Made by a program: the position numbers and the translations under genes | Origin: Bradyrhizobiaceae bacterium Ga0074131 | GTDB lineage: Bacteria > Pseudomonadota > Alphaproteobacteria > Rhizobiales > Xanthobacteraceae | Direction: 5' to 3' | NCBI GenBank assembly: GCA_001464035.1 | Contig: LNEC01000018.1 | Coordinates: forward strand, 1-64,000 | DNA: 64,000 bases | Notes under the pieces: generated by a model | Told to the model about the DNA's origin: nothing | Databases searched by the model: none | The model's input: the letters and a program-made list of their open reading frames with translations, nothing else | Part shown: positions 9,274 through 17,039 of the stretch, in pieces | Position numbering within the stretch: position 1 is the first letter of the stretch | How the letters are laid out: every line of letters starts with the position of its first letter

Positions 9274-10848
9274 TCAGCGCGCTGGCACCTCAAAATCGTC
9301 CGCCAGCGTGATCTTTTCGAAATCCGTTACCAAAGCGTCGATGCGCAAATGCCAGCGACCGGCAAACGGGATCGGCACGTCCCGGACCGACCAGTAGCCG
9401 TCGACACCCAGCACCGCCTTGCGCTCAAAGGGCTCGATGCCGCGCTCCGGCAGGCTCAGCGTCAGGATGGCTTCCCTGGCCGGCAGCGGACGGCCCTCGC
9501 CGTCCATCAATTGAAGCACAAAATTGTCGACGCCCACTTTGCCCGGCGAAACCAGCACCTGGAACATCGCATTCCCGCTGTGGATATGGATCGCCAGCGG
9601 CCTGGCGGCAGCCGCGACCAGCACGCGCGGCGGAGGCGTGAAACGCCAGCCGGCTACAACGGCCAGAATAGCCACAACGATGATGCACTCGGCGAGGATC
9701 GATCCGACCAGCGGCCGCGTCCCGGCGGGATGAAGCGCAAGTGCCGGTGTCAGGCGGAATCGGTTCAATGCCGCAAGCCCGAGCAGCGCCGCGACCAGCG
9801 TGAGCTTGATCGACAGGATAACCCCGTATTGGCTGTTGATCAGCGCGCCAAGGCTCTCGAGCTGCACGGCGGCCAGCGCAAGCCCGGTCAGCACCATCAC
9901 CGTCACGACGTAGATTGCGGCATGTGAGAACCGGTTCAGGACCGGAAGCAGAGGTTGCACGGGCCGCCATGCCATCGCCGCCAGCGGCGCGAGCGCGCCG
10001 ACCCAAAACGCTGCTCCCACGCCGTGCAGGAACACGGCCGGGCTGGTCAACCATTGCGGCGCCGCCGTAGCGGCATGACCGCTGGAGGCGAGCGACAGGC
10101 CGACCCCCGCCAGCGCAACCGCCGACAGCAGTGCGGCGGTGCCTGCGATCCTGCTTTGCACCGCGAGGATGCCAGCGGTCATTGCCGCGGCCGCGATCAG
10201 CAGGGACTGGAACAAGCTCGTGGCCGCGGCGCCTTTCCAAGGCGCCGCCGTCAGGAGGCTGCCCGGCGGCAGATCCAGCAAAGCGAGGCCCTGGATCCCT
10301 AGCGACGCCGCCGCGCTGACCAGGCCGAGCAACAGGGCGGCGATGATCAGCCGCGAACCGGCGCGCGCCCGGCCGATCCAGCTCATGAAGAACGCTCCGC
10401 CAACGCCCGCAAACAGCCCGAGATAGACCCCTAGCCGCGCCAGCCAGATCAGGCCGTCGATGGGGCCGGATGTGGTATCGTTCGCCACGGCCCCCGTCGC
10501 CGCGCCAATCGAAAACACCATGGAGCCCGCGACCGGATGGCCGTCTTCCGAGACGACGCGGTAGCTGACGACCTGGGTCCCGCGCGGCAGGTTGTCCGGC
10601 AGCGCGATGACGATGGTATCGCCAGCGACGCGCATCGTCGCATCGTCGCGCGTCTTGCCGGCGGCATCGATCACGCTGACAACGACCGGCGTTACCGGCT
10701 CGTTGAACCTCAGTTGAACCGACCTTGGCGCCAGCGCCAGGATGCTGCCGTCGCCGGGTTCGGTCGAGACCAGCGTGGCATGCGCGGATGCGCCGTTGGC
10801 AAGGCAGAGAACCGACAGCAGCGTTGCCAAGCCGACGATCAGGCGCAT
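9274..10848 (-). CDS. Copper resistance CopC-CopD fusion protein (YcnJ type)
   Basis: The 524-aa product begins with a signal peptide (residues 1-22, cleaved after ANGASA). The periplasmic CopC domain (about 23-120) starts with the copper-binding N-terminal His of HATLVSTEPGDGS and has the family block LRFNEPVTPVVVSV. About eight membrane segments and a CopD domain follow, with a C-terminal periplasmic tail ending in a beta-sandwich-like part (residues about 420-524). Such fusions import or handle copper at the inner membrane. It is the last gene of a four-gene copper set with ycnI, PCuAC and DUF2946 genes upstream on the same strand. Confidence 0.9.
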   Translation of the reverse strand: MRLIVGLATLLSVLCLANGASAHATLVSTEPGDGSILALAPRSVQLRFNEPVTPVVVSVIDAAGKTRDDATMRVAGDTIVIALPDNLPRGTQVVSYRVVSEDGHPVAGSMVFSIGAATGAVANDTTSGPIDGLIWLARLGVYLGLFAGVGGAFFMSWIGRARAGSRLIIAALLLGLVSAAASLGIQGLALLDLPPGSLLTAAPWKGAAATSLFQSLLIAAAAMTAGILAVQSRIAGTAALLSAVALAGVGLSLASSGHAATAAPQWLTSPAVFLHGVGAAFWVGALAPLAAMAWRPVQPLLPVLNRFSHAAIYVVTVMVLTGLALAAVQLESLGALINSQYGVILSIKLTLVAALLGLAALNRFRLTPALALHPAGTRPLVGSILAECIIVVAILAVVAGWRFTPPPRVLVAAAARPLAIHIHSGNAMFQVLVSPGKVGVDNFVLQLMDGEGRPLPAREAILTLSLPERGIEPFERKAVLGVDGYWSVRDVPIPFAGRWHLRIDALVTDFEKITLADDFEVPAR

Positions 10849-10859
10849 CGGCTTCGGCC

Positions 10860-11381
10860 CTACGGTTTCGGCATCAACCTGACGCCCGGCGCCGGCGATT
10901 TGTCGTCATGCGAATGCGCACCATGGCCGTGCGCCGGGATGTCGATCCAGCGGATGACCCCCTGCTCGCATTCCTGCACCACCGGAAAATACAGCATGCC
11001 GTTGGGCTTGAGACTGCCGGTCAGGTAGGTGCTGACGACGAATTCGTCGTAGTGAGCGTCGGGCAGCTTGCCCCCGCTCCACACCACTTCCTTGACGCCT
11101 TCCGAAAATTTCTTGCCGTGATAGCTGTACTCGGCGGCGTATTTGCCGCTGATCGCCTCGACACTCCAGCCGGCCTTCGGCATCGGTTTTGCGGCGATCA
11201 CACCTTCGGGGATTTGCACACGGATCTTGATCGTGGCCGAACCGGCGCAGCCATGCGGCACGGTGAACACCGCCTTGTAGGGACCCCCGATCGTCGCCTG
11301 ACGATTTTCCAGCGAGACATGCGCGGCGGCCGGTAACGCGGCGATCGTGGCGATGGCGGCGAGAATGATAATCTTCGACAT
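10860..11381 (-). CDS. YcnI family (DUF1775) periplasmic copper protein
   Basis: A 173-aa secreted protein with a signal peptide (MSKIIILAAIATIAALPAAA) whose mature N-terminus is HVSLENRQATIGG. In the YcnI family that terminal His and a conserved Glu and Trp bind copper; here E appears in SLENR and W in KAGWSVEAI. The C-terminus has a basic, His-containing tail (HGHGAHSHDDKSP) that could also bind metal. The ATG at 11381 has GAGG upstream and lies 9 bases after the start of the overlapping-junction region with the PCuAC gene, whose stop is at 11390. It precedes the CopCD gene by 11 bases, so the three are one operon. Confidence 0.9.
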   Translation of the reverse strand: MSKIIILAAIATIAALPAAAHVSLENRQATIGGPYKAVFTVPHGCAGSATIKIRVQIPEGVIAAKPMPKAGWSVEAISGKYAAEYSYHGKKFSEGVKEVVWSGGKLPDAHYDEFVVSTYLTGSLKPNGMLYFPVVQECEQGVIRWIDIPAHGHGAHSHDDKSPAPGVRLMPKP

Positions 11382-11389
11382 GATCGGCC

Positions 11390-11926
11390 TCACTTCTTCA
11401 TGCCGGAATGACCGGGTGCGTGTTTCATGTCGTGGTCGCCCGAATGACCCTCGCCCGTGGCGGGGCCCTTGGCGCCCACGCCCTGCACGTCGAACGCGAG
11501 CTTCACCTCGCCGGCCTTCTCGAATTCCAGCGTCACCGGCAGCTTGTCGCCCTGCTTCAGCGGGCTCTTGAGATCCATCAGCATCAGATGATAGCCGCCC
11601 GGCGCCAACCTGATGGTCTTGCCGGGCTCGATGACGAGCCCCTTTTCGAGATGGCGCATCGTCATCACACCGTTGTTCATGGCCATTTCGTGGACTTCAA
11701 ACTTGCCAGCCACATCGGCCGACCCACCGATCAGCCGGTCCGCTGCGGCGCCCTTGTTCTCGATCGTGAGATACCCGCCGGCGACCTTGGCGCCGCCCGG
11801 CGTTGCCCGGCTCCAGGCCTTCGTGATCACAAGATCGCCGGCCTTGATGTCCTGAGCGGTCGCGGGCGCGGCCAGCAGGGCTACGAAGGAGATGGCGTAA
11901 GCGAGGGTGCGTACGGCTTGTTTCAT
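11390..11926 (-). CDS. PCuAC-type periplasmic copper chaperone
   Basis: A 178-aa secreted protein with signal peptide MKQAVRTLAYAISFVALLAA cleaved after TAQ. The PCuAC motif His-x(n)-Met-x(n)-His-x-Met is visible as H-E-M in KFEVHEMAMNNGVMTMR and, further on, GGYHLMLMDL. PCuAC proteins deliver Cu(I) to cytochrome c oxidase CuA or CuB sites. A His/Met-rich C-terminal tail (HSGDHDMKHAPGHSGMKK) adds metal ligands. The start at 11926 is preceded by AAAGGAAAAG, and the much longer frame to 12190 has no secretion signal. The adjacent ycnI and CopCD genes place it in a copper delivery operon. Confidence 0.92.
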   Translation of the reverse strand: MKQAVRTLAYAISFVALLAAPATAQDIKAGDLVITKAWSRATPGGAKVAGGYLTIENKGAAADRLIGGSADVAGKFEVHEMAMNNGVMTMRHLEKGLVIEPGKTIRLAPGGYHLMLMDLKSPLKQGDKLPVTLEFEKAGEVKLAFDVQGVGAKGPATGEGHSGDHDMKHAPGHSGMKK

Positions 11927-12214
11927 GTTTCTTTTCCTTTTCTTCCTTGAGCGACTAAGTCGCCGGGATGGTGACGTCGCGTCAGAATTCAATCGATCGG
12001 GTTTGCCTCGTGCGCCAACGTCCGGAATATTCGGGCTGGCGTTGGCAACGTTCGAGTTCCGATAGGCCCCGGCGGATACGATGGCGGCGCCACCGGGCGT
12101 GCTCGTCGCGAAGGTGTGCTGACGGTCAGCACCGTCAGCGCGGGCCCCTCGCCCCATCGCGGGCGATCGGCGCATGGGCCACCGCCACACCGACCCCCCG
12201 AGAGTTTTTGGTTG

Positions 12215-12589
12215 TCAGGAAACAGGCGGTGGTGCGCGGGCCTGAGCGTGCCAACCGGTCCGGGAACCCAACCGATCAGGCGCGGGGTCCATCCACACCG
12301 CACGCTCGAGCGGCCGTACGGGCGTGGCGAGAATCGCCTCGGGTGCATCAAGGGACGCGCCAGCATATGCCGCGCAGCACATCGCGCAGGCGCCGTCATG
12401 GGCGCGATGCTCGCCGGTTTGACCGGTCTGGCTTATGGCCGAAGCGGCACCGCCCGAGCAGATCGGCACCGCATGAAGAGGGTCGGAGGCTGCGATGCTG
12501 GCCGCCCAGCAGGCCCCGATCGGTGCAAATATCTGCACCGCGAGGGCCATCACGACGATGGGAAGAAAATTCCGCAGCCGCCGGCGCAT
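12215..12589 (-). CDS. DUF2946 family protein
   Basis: A 124-aa protein starting MRRRLRNFLPIVVMALAVQ, a signal anchor or cleavable signal. The mature part has clustered cysteines in HDGACAMCCAAYAGASL preceded by ICSGG, the pattern of DUF2946, a family often found beside copper import genes and proposed to bind metal. The start at 12589 has AGAGGTGG upstream; the frame could be extended to 12691 but this adds unlikely sequence. It is the first gene of the copper set, but 288 bases separate it from the PCuAC gene, so it may have its own promoter. Function unproved. Confidence 0.75.
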   Translation of the reverse strand: MRRRLRNFLPIVVMALAVQIFAPIGACWAASIAASDPLHAVPICSGGAASAISQTGQTGEHRAHDGACAMCCAAYAGASLDAPEAILATPVRPLERAVWMDPAPDRLGSRTGWHAQARAPPPVS

Positions 12590-13108
12590 CAAGAACCACC
12601 TCTTCGATCGCGCCAAATAATCATGCAGGGAGTCCACTGTCGAGATCGGATTCCCGTCGATTGCATTGGGACCATAGGGCTTCGAACGCAAAACCTTTTG
12701 ATGCGGGACAATGAAATAGAGCGATAGCCGCCCGCTCGTTCACCCGAGCGGGTATTCCTCGAGTCGCTACAACTCCGGGTGGCGAAATTCCAATGATTTC
12801 GTCAGTTGCTCTAATTTTGAACAATCGTTGCTGAAAATGATGACAAGACGAAAAAGATGGTTTAACAGTGCAGGCTCAGGCTGGCCGAGAGGCGAAGTCT
12901 GGTGGTCCAAGTCTCGGGAGGAGCCCTGGCGCGCACAAGCAGCGTCGCCCCGTCAATCAAGATCAAATCTAAACCGTGCGGGGAAAAATAGGGTCGACAC
13001 AATTTTTGGAGCAGGGCAGGCGCCCTGCTCTTTTTTTCGAGATCGTGTTCTGCGAATATTAGACTTTCGAAATGACTGGGAAGTTTCGCAATCAAAGATA
13101 CCGCTGGG
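12590..13108. other. 519-base region without protein gene; contains hairpins
   Basis: No convincing reading frame is present on either strand. The region holds the upstream DNA of the DUF2946 gene on the minus strand, an 8-bp stem hairpin at about 12730-12752 (CCCGCTCG paired with CGAGCGGG), and a strong intrinsic terminator on the plus strand at 13009-13037 that has no annotated gene before it. The local sequence is more AT-rich than its surroundings around 12790-12870. Confidence 0.6.
13009..13037 (+). terminator. Strong orphan intrinsic terminator
   Basis: GAGCAGGGC and GCCCTGCTC form a perfect 9-bp stem around the loop AGGC and are followed by seven or more T residues on the plus strand. 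There is no U-tract in the minus direction. No plus-strand gene precedes it for several kilobases, so it most likely ends a small non-coding transcript. Confidence 0.75.
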
Positions 13109-13525
13109 ATGACGACGACCACCAATCCTATCCAGCAAAGCTTTGAACTCGCCGCAGAGCGCTGCGAGGACCTGACCTCGCTGGCTATCGCCGCCTGTTC
13201 CGCGAACACCCGGAAACAAAGGCCATGTTCCGCAGCGAGGGAAGCGAACTCGTGAGGGGCTCGATGCTGGCGCTGACCATCGATGCGATCCTGGATTTCG
13301 CCGGCGACCGTACCGGGCACTATCGCCTGATCGAATGGCGAGGTGCAGTCGCACGACGCCTACGGTACACCGCGCGAACTGTTCAGAACGTTTTTCGGCG
13401 TGATCGCGGAGACGGTGCGCGAGGTGCTCGGCGCCGACTGGTCCCCTGAAACTGACGATGCGTGGCGGAAATTGCTTGATGAGATCGAGAGCCTCGTTGC
13501 CAGGAGCCCTGCAAAAATCGCCTGA
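13109..13525 (+). pseudogene. Globin-like protein pseudogene with two frameshifts
   Basis: Joining three frames gives one coherent globin-sized protein. It starts at ATG 13109 with MTTTTNPIQQSFELAAERC, shifts frame near 13185 to continue as YRRLFREHPETKAMF, runs through MLALTIDAILDFAGDR, and shifts again near 13340 to continue as SHDAYGTPRELFRTFFGV and VREVLGADWSPETDDAW. The whole would be about 138 aa, a single-domain globin in length. Each segment alone is too short to work. Sequencing error could produce one shift, but two shifts in a region that holds other remnants argue for true decay. Confidence 0.72.
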
Positions 13526-13544
13526 TTTGTCCACGTCCGCTCGA

Positions 13545-13655
13545 GGAAGTTCGAACCGACGTCGGCGTCCTTCTTGATCGGATCGTAGTCGCAGTAGACG
13601 CTGTCGACAAAGAACGTGTTGTTCGCAACCGCCCTGTACTTGTCGGCCTGACCGA
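13545..13655 (-). pseudogene. Remnant of an unrecognised protein
   Basis: On the minus strand an open stretch reads EFGQADKYRAVANNTFFVDS, then VYCDYDPIKKDADVGSNFLE. It has the residue make-up of a real protein but no start and runs into unrelated sequence on both sides. I cannot name the family. It lies between the globin pseudogene and a VOC fragment, consistent with a degraded segment. Confidence 0.4.
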
Positions 13656-13704
13656 ATTCTAGAGCAATGGTCGATCCGATCCCACTGCCGCAGGCCGGCC
13701 AACG

Positions 13705-13782
13705 GTGCCGGACTGGCGCTACCGCAAGTTGTTCTTTCGCGACCCCGAGGACAATATCATCGAAATCTACGCTGGATACTGA
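13705..13782 (+). pseudogene. C-terminal fragment of a VOC/glyoxalase protein
   Basis: Twenty-five codons before a TGA read VPDWRYRKLFFRDPEDNIIE followed by IYAGY, which is the C-terminal metal-ligand strand typical of vicinal oxygen chelate proteins (the E of NIIEIY is the usual ligand). The sequence upstream in this frame is unrelated, so only the tail remains. Confidence 0.6.
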
Positions 13783-13855
13783 TGCGCGATGAGATGCCCT
13801 CGTCGCCCAGCTTGACCGGCGATCCGGTGCGCCGCGTCCTCTCGGCTCTATCGCA

Positions 13856-14131
13856 CTAGACCGGAAAACCCATCAGCTTCGACAGCCGCTCGATATTCAG
13901 GTAGCCCGCGCGATAGGCCCACATCCCGATTCCGAAGACGACCGCCGAGATCAGCGTGGTCCAGATCAGCTTGCGGCCCATCTGGGTCGCGATCGGCGCG
14001 CCAGGGTCGGTGCCGGGCGCGCCGCCGCCGTCTTCATGCTGGCTGCGGACGCCGAACGGCAGGGTAACGAACAGCACGATCCACCACAGCACGAAGTAGA
14101 TCGCCAGCGAGGTTGAGATTGAGTAGACCAT
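13856..14131 (-). CDS. DUF1467 family membrane protein, 91 aa
   Basis: A small inner-membrane protein with two membrane segments, near residues 5-25 (SLAIYFVLWWIVLFVTLPFG) and 57-78 (LIWTTLISAVVFGIGMWAY). The loop between them is basic then acidic (RSQHEDGGGAPGTDPG). This arrangement, with the FVLWWIVLFVTLPFGVRSQ block, is DUF1467, a family conserved beside mce in alphaproteobacteria. Its function is unknown. The start at 14131 is one base from the mce stop, so translation is coupled; the longer frame to 14254 runs inside mce and is not credible. Confidence 0.88.
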   Translation of the reverse strand: MVYSISTSLAIYFVLWWIVLFVTLPFGVRSQHEDGGGAPGTDPGAPIATQMGRKLIWTTLISAVVFGIGMWAYRAGYLNIERLSKLMGFPV

Positions 14132-14132
14132 C

Positions 14133-14537
14133 TCAGGCCTGTTCGATTTCGACGAGCGCGCCGGAGAAATCCTTCGGATGCAGAAAAAGCACCGGCTTGC
14201 CGTGCGCCCCGATCCGGGGCACGCCATCGCCAAGCACCCGTGCGCCCTCCGCAATCAGCCTGTCGCGCGCTGCTATGATGTCCGGCACATCGTAGCAGAT
14301 GTGATGGATACCGCCGTCGGCATTGCGCTCGATGAACTTCGATATCGGCGAGGCCTCGCCGATAGGCTGGATGAACTCGATCTTGGTGTTGGGCAGGGTC
14401 ACGAACACGGTGATGACGCCGTGCTCGGGCAGCGGCACCGCAGCGGAAATCTCCGCTCCGAACGCCGCGCCGTAGATCTTGGCGGCTTTCTCGGCGTCCC
14501 TGACCGCGATCGCCACATGATTGAGCCGGCCTAGCAT
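14133..14537 (-). CDS. mce: Methylmalonyl-CoA epimerase
   Basis: A 134-aa VOC-fold enzyme interconverting (R)- and (S)-methylmalonyl-CoA in propionyl-CoA use. It begins MLGRLNHVAIAVRDAEKAAK, whose His is a metal ligand. Further family positions appear in IEFIQPIGEASPISKF, GGIHHICYDVPDI, with the HH ligand, and PKDFSGALVEIEQ with the terminal Glu ligand. GGAGGG lies close upstream of the ATG. It sits 19 bases after rnj and one base before the DUF1467 gene, as part of the birA-rnj-mce run downstream of nuoN. Confidence 0.95.
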   Translation of the reverse strand: MLGRLNHVAIAVRDAEKAAKIYGAAFGAEISAAVPLPEHGVITVFVTLPNTKIEFIQPIGEASPISKFIERNADGGIHHICYDVPDIIAARDRLIAEGARVLGDGVPRIGAHGKPVLFLHPKDFSGALVEIEQA

Positions 14538-14556
14538 GGCACCCTCCGCCTTGAGT

Positions 14557-16227
14557 TTACACCGTGAGAACGTGAACGTAGCACAACGGCTTCTTGCCCC
14601 AATGCTGGTTGATTGCGGCGCGCACCGCACGCCGCACCGATTCCGCCATCGCGTCGGGGTCGCGCCGCCGCGCCCGCGGCAGCCCTTCCACGGTCGATAC
14701 CACCACGTCAAACACGATCTCGTCGATGATCTCGCCGGCGGTGTTCTTCTCGGGGATGCCGACCAGGTCGACCTCCGGATCGTCAGCCAGTTCTCCCTTG
14801 TCGGTCACGGCGACCGCGACGAAGGCGCAGCCGGCAAAAGCCAGTTTCTTGCGTTCAACCACCGCGCGCGATCTGGAATCCTCCAGGATCGAGCCGTCCT
14901 TGTAGAGCCGCCCGGACGGCAGCTCCTCGATCACGGCGGGATCGCCCGGCCCGAGTTTGACCAGGTCACCGTTGCGGCAGATCAGCACCTTGGGCACACC
15001 GGCAGCGCGCGCCAGCTTGGCGTGCTCGAACAGATGCAGCGCCTCGCCATGAACCGGGATCAGCAGTTGCGGACGCACCCATGAAATCATGTCGCGCAGC
15101 TCGTCGCGACGCGGATGGCCGGAGACATGGACGAGATGGGTACGGTCGGTGATCACCTCGATGCCTTGGGTGATCAGTCCGTTGATGATGCCGCCCACCG
15201 CCTTCTCGTTGCCGGGAATGGTGCGCGAAGAAAAGATCACGCAGTCGCCCTTGTTCAGGGTGACCTGCGGATGGTCGTCATTGGCGATGCGTGACAGCGC
15301 CGCGCGCGGCTCGCCCTGGCTTCCCGTGCACAGCGCCAGCACCTTGTCCGGCGGGAAATGGCCGTAGAGATCGACGCCGCGGAAACTCTGCACGCCGTCG
15401 AGATAGCCGGTTTCGCGCGCCACCTGCACCACCCGCTCCATGGCGCGGCCGACCACGACGACCTCGCGCCCGGACGCTCTGGCAGCATCGGCCACGGCGC
15501 GCAGCCGCGCGACGTTGGAGGCGAAGGTGGTCACCGCCACCCGGCCCTTGGCGTTCTTCACCAACTCTGTAATAGTTCTGGCGACTTCCGCTTCGGAGGG
15601 AGAGCGGCCTTCCCGCACCGCATTGGTGGAATCGCCAATCAACGCCAGCACGCCGGCGTCGCCGAGCTCGCGCAGTCGCCGCTCGTCGGTCGGCACGCCG
15701 ATGATCGGCGTCGGATCAATCTTCCAGTCGCCGGTATGCAGCACGGTGCCGACGTCAGTGCGGATCGCCAGCGCATGGGATTCCGGAATCGAATGCGCCA
15801 CCGGAATAAACTCGACGCTGAACGGGCCGATATCGATGCGACCCCCGGACGGCACGACGGTGACCGGGATTTTCGGCGGATTGCGCTCAGAAGCGCATTT
15901 CGCCGCGAACAAGGCGGCGCTGAACTGGGTCGCATAGATCGGACACTTCAGCTTCGGCCACAGGTCCATGATGGCGCCGAAATGGTCTTCATGGGCGTGG
16001 GTCAGCACGAGGCCGATCAGGTTCTTCCGCTCTTTTTCCAGAAAGCGGATGTCGGGCATGATCAGATCGATACCTGGCAGATGCTCTTCGTCGCCAAATG
16101 ACACGCCGAGATCGACCGCCAGCCAGGAACGCTGATGGCGGTTGCCGAGTCCGTAGATCGACAAGTTCATGCCGATCTCGCCGACGCCGCCTAGCGGCGC
16201 GAAGCTCAACTCATCCGGACGCGCCAT
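14557..16227 (-). CDS. rnj: Ribonuclease J
   Basis: A 556-aa metallo-beta-lactamase/beta-CASP nuclease that acts in mRNA decay and rRNA maturation. The zinc motif HAHEDHFGAI appears near residue 78, with HTGDWKIDP and VHVSGHPRRDELRDMI as later motifs; the beta-CASP block covers GDSTNAVREGRSPSE to FSSRTIPGNEKAVGG. The C-terminal RNase J domain is present. The start overlaps the birA stop by one base (TGATG), so it is translationally coupled to birA at the tail of the nuo operon. Confidence 0.95.
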   Translation of the reverse strand: MARPDELSFAPLGGVGEIGMNLSIYGLGNRHQRSWLAVDLGVSFGDEEHLPGIDLIMPDIRFLEKERKNLIGLVLTHAHEDHFGAIMDLWPKLKCPIYATQFSAALFAAKCASERNPPKIPVTVVPSGGRIDIGPFSVEFIPVAHSIPESHALAIRTDVGTVLHTGDWKIDPTPIIGVPTDERRLRELGDAGVLALIGDSTNAVREGRSPSEAEVARTITELVKNAKGRVAVTTFASNVARLRAVADAARASGREVVVVGRAMERVVQVARETGYLDGVQSFRGVDLYGHFPPDKVLALCTGSQGEPRAALSRIANDDHPQVTLNKGDCVIFSSRTIPGNEKAVGGIINGLITQGIEVITDRTHLVHVSGHPRRDELRDMISWVRPQLLIPVHGEALHLFEHAKLARAAGVPKVLICRNGDLVKLGPGDPAVIEELPSGRLYKDGSILEDSRSRAVVERKKLAFAGCAFVAVAVTDKGELADDPEVDLVGIPEKNTAGEIIDEIVFDVVVSTVEGLPRARRRDPDAMAESVRRAVRAAINQHWGKKPLCYVHVLTV

Positions 16228-17039
16228 CAGACCGCCCCCGCCGACGCCGCGGAGCCGAAATAAACGTCGCCGGCCGATATCGGGATCCTATGGCCATCCG
16301 CTTTCCGGACGATCAGGCAGCCCTGATCATCGATGGTGTCGAACGTGCCCTCGACGATGGTGGCGCCCGCCCGAACCGCAACCGGCTGGCCGAGCCCGGC
16401 TGCGCGCTCCAGCCACAGCCGCCGGATTTCGCCAAAGCCCCGGCCATCGTTCCAGATGTCGCGGAATTCGGCCCAGGCGTCCGACAGTGCCGCGAACAGG
16501 TCCTCGGCGCCGACCTGGACGCCCAGCCTCGCCAACGAGGTCGCCGGCGTGGGCGTGCCCTCCGGAGCGGCAACGACATTGGTGCCGATGCCGACCACCA
16601 CGGCCAGCCGGCCACTGGGCAAGGTTTCGGCTTCCAGCAGGATGCCGGCCAGCTTATGCCGTCCCGCCAGCACGTCGTTCGGCCATTTCAGCGAATACTT
16701 CATATCATCCGATCCCGCTGACCTCAGCGACGCTTCGACGCTAACTTTTTGCAGTGCTGTCTCGAGCGCAAGACCCGCGGCAAAGCCCAAGGTCGCGGCC
16801 ACAGCGGGCGATACGTCGATGACTTCGAGGATGCTGCTGGCTAGGTTACCACGCGGCGCGGCCCAGGGGCGATGCCGCCGTCCACGTCCCGCGGTCTGCT
16901 CCGACGTCACGAACCACATCGGACCATACTCGCCATCGCGCGCCCGCGCCATGGCTTCCGCATTGGTCGACCCGATTTGGTCAAAGGCGGCGTGCCGGTA
17001 ACCGGCCGATATGGCACGCGGGCCGAGCGCGAAAGGCAT
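16227..17039 (-). CDS. birA: Biotin--[acetyl-CoA carboxylase] ligase
   Basis: This enzyme activates biotin as biotinyl-AMP and attaches it to the biotin carboxyl carrier protein. At 270 aa it has only the catalytic and C-terminal domains, with no N-terminal helix-turn-helix, so it is a class I ligase and not a biotin operon repressor. Substrate motifs seen are STNAEA, TAGRGRRHRPWAAPRGN and KWPNDVLAGRHKLAGIL. Its ATG begins directly after the nuoN stop codon and its stop overlaps the rnj start, so it is co-translated within the extended nuo transcription unit. Confidence 0.94.
   Translation of the reverse strand: MPFALGPRAISAGYRHAAFDQIGSTNAEAMARARDGEYGPMWFVTSEQTAGRGRRHRPWAAPRGNLASSILEVIDVSPAVAATLGFAAGLALETALQKVSVEASLRSAGSDDMKYSLKWPNDVLAGRHKLAGILLEAETLPSGRLAVVVGIGTNVVAAPEGTPTPATSLARLGVQVGAEDLFAALSDAWAEFRDIWNDGRGFGEIRRLWLERAAGLGQPVAVRAGATIVEGTFDTIDDQGCLIVRKADGHRIPISAGDVYFGSAASAGAV

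Noticed and set aside
12116..12727. Plus-strand frame overlapping the DUF2946 gene
   Set aside because: It is Arg/Pro-rich and opposite a frame with a signal peptide, Cys motif and ribosome site.
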